Shown here piece by piece: positions 59,021 through 64,000 of a DNA stretch of 64,000 nucleotides. Position 1 is the first letter of the stretch, and each line of letters opens with the position of its first letter. The DNA comes from Anodontia alba (Eukaryota; Mollusca; Bivalvia; Lucinida; Lucinidae), in assembly GCA_964016985.1 (NCBI GenBank), contig OZ024831.1:24835948-24899947 (forward strand). The letters are read 5' to 3'. Made by a program: the position numbers and the translations under genes. A model generated the notes under the pieces. It made no database searches. It saw nothing but the letters and a program-made list of their open reading frames with translations, and had not been told where the DNA came from.

Positions 59021-60878
59021 AGTATATTGATAATTTTATCGTTACTTATTTTATGGTTACTTATTTTTATGTGTTTGTCTTCATAACAAATAACTTCCAT
59101 CTAGCAAAGAAAAAATATAAAGCAGTCATTGTTGTTTTTCTTTTTGAGTGTGTACAACTTGAGAAACGACCAAACTAGAACTGACAGATGATCTGACAAT
59201 AGCCCCACTACAGCGCTATTAGAGGAGAAATACCCATAATGATGAAATAGTTTTAATTCATGCTTACCAGGTACATCATTGTAGGACATTGTAATATGGC
59301 AACGTAAAATCAAGGGATTTAATGTCATGAGTTATGGGCCTTTGGTCTACAACGCGAACTGTTTCATGATTACCCCCATGAAAGTACTAAGATTTGTTAA
59401 AGTCATTACATCTTTGCTCGTCATAAGAGATTTGAACAGTAACATATTAGGTCGTTTATACAATCGTTTATCTAGATATTTTTTATTTTGGGTTTTGAAA
59501 ACAGTGCATTCGAGTAAAAATGAAATTCGTCGCCGAGAAAATTAGATGTGCAAAGGGGACATTTTCAATCATCCAAGTCTATGCTGTACCATCTTCCGAT
59601 CTCAATAGGGAGTTTATGATTTGAGGTTCGGAATCGGACCATAAATGAAACTTAAATACCGAAGGAGAATACAGAATTTAAATGTAAGGTAAGAGCTGAT
59701 AATGAATTGATAACGTGATGTAAAATATAAATATAAGAATTGAAATTAAAATTTTGCGCTTGCACTGGGTGATGAACAACATTAGGCTATTTTTATATAT
59801 CCGAGAGGGCTTCACACACATTAAAAATAGCCTAATGTTTTTCTTCGGGTTTCTCGGAGACATGAAAATTAACTGACGTAAAAATAAACCATGGTTATCA
59901 TTAAATTGATTGGACGATGGCGACGTTATAACGTCAACGATGCTGTTCTGCTGTTAATAGGAAAAAATGGGTGCATCTGTTTTCTTGTTTCAATTTTAGC
60001 CCTCGAACCGGATTTTTTCGTCAAATATTGGACTGAACGTAATATAAATATAAGTAATAAAGGTAATTTATTAAACATTTATTAAAATATAAACAACCTG
60101 GGTCGCGAGCAAAACTTACATGAATCCCTTCTGGGTTCACTTACCTTGCTCATGACCCGATGTTGTTCATACTTCAATGAACGTTCGAAATACCTTCGTT
60201 TCTTTAAACAATTTTATGACGATATTGGTACTCTTTTCTGGTAGCCTTTGAGCTTAAGAAAGTAGAAAATGAGAAAGAATAAAGAAAATAATCTGAGAGC
60301 GACATAGATCAGTCCAGACAAAAAAAATGAATTCTACTTCTCAAATTGCAGCCAAAGGGAAAGAATACATGTTTACTTGATGACCTATTTTTTCTGGTTG
60401 TTTCTCTTTAGTCATTCATTGAAGACTCGTAGCAAATTCTTTCAACCTCGTGCAGTTAAAAGCTTCACGATCAGTGCTGCGAGCAAGAGCTGTATTCACC
60501 TGCTCAAAGAACTAAAAGACAACTTGTGATGCTCAGTAAATTTGTTTTTGTTGTGTACGAGGAATTAAGCCATCTGGCAGCTGCACTTTTTGGAGTTTGA
60601 TCGAGGTTTAACCTTGCCGTCAATGTTCTTTTAGTGATACCATGACAGTGCCTGAACTGATACACCGGGGATCAAACCGAAAACCTCCCAAGCAAAATGC
60701 GGACGTTCCACCAAATGAGCCTCTTGGACGCGGCATTTGCTTGTGCCAAGTCTCTCGCGTAGAGGATGGTCATGGTCAAGTCAAGATGTGGTAAAGCAAT
60801 AAGAGAATCTCGTTCATACTCGTGTCTGATTACTGCCTGCTGTCCTCTACCCTGAACATGCGTCATGTTCTCATATAT
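59021..60878. other. Intron-like region, no exon seen
   Basis: Contains one clear hairpin (ATTAGGCTATTTTTATATAT / AAAAATAGCCTAAT, 59782-59839). A worn minus-strand tRNA-like head with GGTTTGATCCCCGG lies at 60655-60730. Confidence 0.5.
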
Positions 60879-61159
60879 CATTACGAAAACACGCCTATTC
60901 AAATATATATTGAAAATTTTACCAGCAAAAAAATGAAAATTTTCAGATAAAAATTCTGATATTTTTCATATTTCTGCTCAAAACATAGATTGTGGGTACT
61001 CGTTAGAACCGCCTCGGTAAGGCGGCTCTAACGAGTACCCATAATCTATGTTTTTAAGCAGAAATAAGGAAAATAATGTATACTCCTGTAAACCCCAGTT
61101 TTACTATATAAAAGTGGGGTTGAAAGGGGTCAAAATTATTTAGGTATGTTTTCGTGATG
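60879..61159 (+). mobile_element. 280-bp palindromic MITE, family A copy 12
   Basis: Intact ends and core (CCGCCTCGGTAAGGCGG). It lies in the intron upstream of CCP1. Confidence 0.93.
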
Positions 61160-61522
61160 ATAATTACTAACCCGAAAATCTTTCAAATACTAAACATGTG
61201 AAGTAAAAACACAAAAGATGATCGATCAGTTGGAAATGGTGGGATTACTGACAAATCAAAACTAGTTGACCTACGTAATTTATGAAAAAGAATGAAGTCC
61301 TTAAAATACATGCACACAAATACCTCCGGTGAAATATTGTTGAAAGACCGTAAATCTTTGACCGTCACCACGCTATTGGACCCATTAAATTAACAAGTTA
61401 CATGTAGACAAAAAACAACAACAACAACAAAAAAAAACAACAACAAAAAACAGATCTCTATACAAGTTTACAATACAGGGATGTAAAAACGCTATATGGT
61501 ACTCCAGCCACAATTTTTACAG

Positions 61523-61830
61523 GTTTGTTTGTGTTGAGGTTTTACGGCCCAGTCAAACCGATGGGGTCATGTCGAGCGCGGTCAGTTTACCTAACCACAC
61601 GTTTACTGGGCAGGCTTAGTCGTCTAAGCGGTTAACCAGTATAGTGCATATTCTTTCGCTAGAAACTGACAACTGCCCTTCTTGAATCAGCGGAAGGGAG
61701 AGAATGACCGTAAAAAAAATATTTCATGATCAATCTCCACGAAAGAATGTTGCCGACCTCGGCGGGGGTTGAACCCGCGACCTCCTGGTCTCCAGTCGGA
61801 CGGCGCATCCGACTGAGCCACCGAGGCCGG
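61523..61830 (-). repeat. SINE family A, full length, target duplication
   Basis: Flanked by CAATTTTTACAGGT and CAATTTTTTACAGGT. Intronic, and it faces an inverted truncated copy at 61947. Confidence 0.93.
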
Positions 61831-61946
61831 CAATTTTTTACAGGTAAATTCATTTTCAAGTGTAGCTTACTGGAACGGGACCAAGTATAACAGGCAGCTA
61901 TTAGAGAAGCGTTACACATTTCCTTGTTTTAATGTACTAAAGTTTT

Positions 61947-62143
61947 ATCATGAAATATTTTCTACAGTCATTCTCTCCCTTCCGCTGATTCAAGGGCAGT
62001 TGTCAGTTTCTGGCGAAAGAATGTGCACGATACTGGTTAACCGCTTAGAGGACTAAGCCTGCCCAGTAAACGTGTGGTTAGGTAAACTGACCGCGCTCGA
62101 CATGACCCCATTGGGTTGACTGGGCCGTAAAACCTCAACACAA
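61947..62143 (+). repeat. SINE family A, 5'-truncated
   Basis: Begins at ATCATGAAATATTTTC (no tRNA head) and ends CCTCAACACAAAC before poly(T). Confidence 0.9.
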
Positions 62144-62581
62144 ACTAAATTTTTTTTTTTTTTTTTTTTATCGTTGTTGTATACTCGCGACTTACTTATT
62201 TGTTGCACTTTGAAAGCCTGCGTGTGGTTGAAGACTCGTTAACCAAACTGCTAATCCTTTGTTAACCTGATATTTCGTCTGTGGTTTTAGATATTTTGTA
62301 GCACATGTTATACAATATATTCACAAATGCCTTTATATCATATCAGGCAAAATACTGATAAGGAGGCATGTTTGACGACAATTCTCTATAAAACAGACAT
62401 TTTGATACTCGTTAGAAAACAGCTTATCGGTTTCTATGAGGACAGCAAAACCACATAATCAATGTCTTTGCCACCGAAAAAAAGGGAAAAAAAATAGGTC
62501 TCCTTTTTTAACTGGCATTTTTTTTCTCTTTTTTTTTTTCTTTGCCTCAGAAAACACGTTTATACAAAAGGCACTCTCCAG

Positions 62582-62656
62582 TATAAGCATTCTTTATAAA
62601 TTTATAGCGGGCCGTTATCGGCCTGCTATAGATTTATAAAGAATGCTAGCTGGGTA
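62582..62656. repeat. Shorter relative of the 111-bp palindrome
   Basis: ATTCTTTATAAATTTATAGC / CTATAGATTTATAAAGAATG arms surround GGGCCGTTATCGGCCTG, ending AATGCTAGCTGGG as in the longer copies. A worn half copy lies at about 58957-59020. It ends about 25 bp from the donor of the possible 30-nt exon. Confidence 0.8.
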
Positions 62657-62680
62657 TCTAAATCTTTTCAATCAACTTAC

Positions 62681-62710
62681 CGAAACTTGATTCGTGAACA
62701 GTCAAACACA
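62681..62710 (-). CDS. Possible 30-nt linker exon of the CCP/discoidin gene
   Basis: On the minus strand a pyrimidine-rich acceptor (TTTATTTTATTTCAG) precedes 30 nt that end at a GTAAGT donor. The exon is symmetric phase 1-1. Joined to the next exon it reads CLTVHESSF-ASVIRDD without a stop. Nothing else supports it; a short stretch with good splice sites can arise by chance, and it lies beside a foldback repeat (62582-62656). Confidence 0.45.
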
Positions 62711-62909
62711 CTGAAATAAAATAAACAGAAAAATTTAAAACGGTATATAGAAAAAAAGTGTATGCAGAATATAATATTTATTGCTAGCCTTTTCATCATT
62801 TCATCATTTAAATGTGCGTTTAGTAACAGGATTTGGTATACGAGTTCGATCAGTGGTTAGAAATGTGCGTGAGCGAAGTAAATGCAAAAAAAATAATAAT
62901 AAGTTTTGC

Positions 62910-62945
<36 letters not shown>

Positions 62946-64000
62946 GTAGAGGCGGTATTACTTGTTGTTAATACAACAAGGACCAACATCAAAATTTAAA
63001 CCCTGGACTCAGGATGATCATATATGTATCAACAGATACGTTTACAAAGTTCTACTAAACAGAAAAAAGAAAGCTTCAAAAGGTTTGGATTTCTACATTT
63101 AGAAGCAGTTTATATATGCAATGATCCATATTAACTGAAATATCGATAAACAAGTTTTGCGTCCAAAACGTTAAGAAAGGATGACCATAAAGACGATTAA
63201 AATAAAATTAAGAAATAATAAAGTAAAACAAGAAAGAAAAAAAAAGAAAGACTGAATAAAGAAAGAAAGAAAGAAAGAAAGAAAAAGAAAGAAAGAGAGG
63301 AAAGAAAGAACGAAAATTGATGAAACTAACACAAAACAAAAGACAGAGTCACAGCACTGGACATCGCCATCTTGGAATAGTCCCCTGTAAAAGCGCATGC
63401 GCAAAGGAATCGAATAACCTCTAGTGTTTCTGTTCCATTCAGCTATACTATTTAATAGTATACTAAGATAGTTTGCGTTTATCTTCGCATATTACTTTGC
63501 CATGTCAGTGTGGTATCATACCATATGCCATTTCTCAGCCCAGCGATATAGATATTTAACAGGTCACACCAGAATAAACAAACAAAGGATGAAATCAGAG
63601 ACTTGTTAAAGAGGACTATTTGGCGATATTTCTGAAACATTTTTCTTATATCTCATTTAAAACATATGTTCTGGGTACTCATTAGAAGCGCCTCGGCGAG
63701 GCGCTTCTAATGAGTACCTACAACATATGTTTTAATGCAGAAATGGAGACAATCATCTAAAAATCGAAAAATTATTATCAAATACTCCTCCTTAGCAAGT
63801 CCTCTGGATGCTCCTTGTCAAGTGACACGCAAAAAGGTGTCTTCGCACATGCCAAATGAAATGCTCGGAATCAGATCATCAATCGCATCCGCATGCGCAT
63901 CTAGTCAGGTCCCTTTTCTGTCTTTTGGTTTGTTTGTGTTGAGGTTTTATCATTTCATTATTATGAGTTCTCTAAAGTTAATGGAATGATTTTTTTTATT
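62711..64000. other. No exon recognised at right edge
   Basis: Simple repeats (TAA, GAAA), one family B hairpin and a partial SINE-tail word (TTTGTTTGTGTTGAGGTTTT at 63928). The 5' part of the minus-strand gene should continue beyond here. Confidence 0.5.
63650..63740. repeat. Family B ~90-bp hairpin
   Basis: AAACATATGTTCTGGGTACT and AGTACCTACAACATATGTTT arms surround GCGCCTCGGCGAGGCGC. Confidence 0.85.

Larger units (their letters stand above)
34057..62710 (-). other. Multi-exon gene: CCP-CCP-F5/8C-CCP-chitin-binding mosaic protein (3' part)
   Basis: Ten exons (58042-57949, 55870-55749, 54526-54445, 50744-50620, 48852-48647, 47535-47374, 44918-44759, 40489-40405, 38855-38734, 34265-34057), plus a possible 30-nt exon at 62710-62681, join in one open frame with GT-AG introns. 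The joined product is about 455 residues (464 with the small exon). It reads as two CCP/sushi modules, one F5/8 type C (discoidin) domain, a third CCP and a CBM14/peritrophin-A chitin-binding domain ending at a stop. Such modules belong to secreted or surface proteins. F5/8C domains bind glycans or lipids, and CBM14 binds chitin. A role in innate immunity, extracellular matrix or shell/periostracum matrix is an inference. The start codon and signal peptide must lie beyond the right edge. I know no named orthologue with this exact order. The domains and junctions are seen in the sequence; the transcript itself is inferred. Confidence 0.88.

Noticed and set aside
61325..61371. Exon-like minus-strand frame VTVKDLRSFNNISPE before GTATTT
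   Set aside because: The only acceptor nearby (CCAATAG) is weak and the phase does not fit the chain.

Overview
The window is an AT-rich eukaryotic nuclear segment, almost certainly from a mollusc and probably a bivalve. The species cannot be fixed from the sequence. The reasons are spliceosomal introns of several kb, dense tRNA-headed SINEs, palindromic MITEs, mariner and LINE relics, and a tandem repeat family of a type I know as common in bivalve genomes. There are no prokaryotic operons. Most open reading frames are chance frames or lie inside repeats.

The one well supported host gene is on the minus strand and covers about the right half (34057 to at least 58042, probably 62710). Ten exons can be read directly, and a possible eleventh 30-nt exon lies upstream. 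Every junction is GT-AG and every junction joins in frame. They encode the C-terminal ~455 residues of a secreted mosaic protein: CCP/sushi - CCP/sushi - F5/8 type C (discoidin) - CCP/sushi - type-2 chitin-binding (peritrophin-A, CBM14). Each CCP is a six-cysteine form split over two exons at phase 2, and all module boundaries are phase 1, the classic exon-shuffling arrangement. The 5' end (signal peptide and any further modules) lies beyond 64000. A weaker plus-strand candidate has an ATG exon at 8918-8972 and a terminal exon at 13693 followed by a poly(A) signal at 14032; the product is unrecognised.

Left part (1-14 kb): old SINEs, a ~2.9 kb segmental tandem duplication (2440-5330 and 5330-8700) into which several MITEs inserted after the duplication, and a 3-copy ~295-bp tandem array (10023-10850) between inverted SINE-bearing arms. 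14-17 kb: MITEs and a SINE. 17.26-20.76 kb: a divergent tandem repeat array interrupted by a young 5'-truncated LINE that still has an open RNase H domain and a 17-bp target-site duplication. 25.2-29.5 kb: two mariner elements, both with broken transposases and both with readable terminal repeats; the first carries a LINE fragment. 30.7-34 kb: a foldback-type repeat family that recurs at 45 kb. 34-63 kb: the CCP/discoidin/chitin-binding gene, its introns filled with the same MITE and SINE families.

The most abundant element is a ~280-bp MITE with ~20-bp terminal inverted repeats and a hairpin core. It has 12 copies here, two of them in the opposite orientation. A shorter hairpin family shares its core motif. 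Other non-autonomous families are a TTAA-flanked piggyBac-like MITE (4 copies), TA-flanked pogo/Tigger-like MITEs, a 111-bp near-perfect palindrome (two copies differing at one base), and foldbacks with GTACCTTC ends. The chitin-binding exon lies between two of those last foldbacks.
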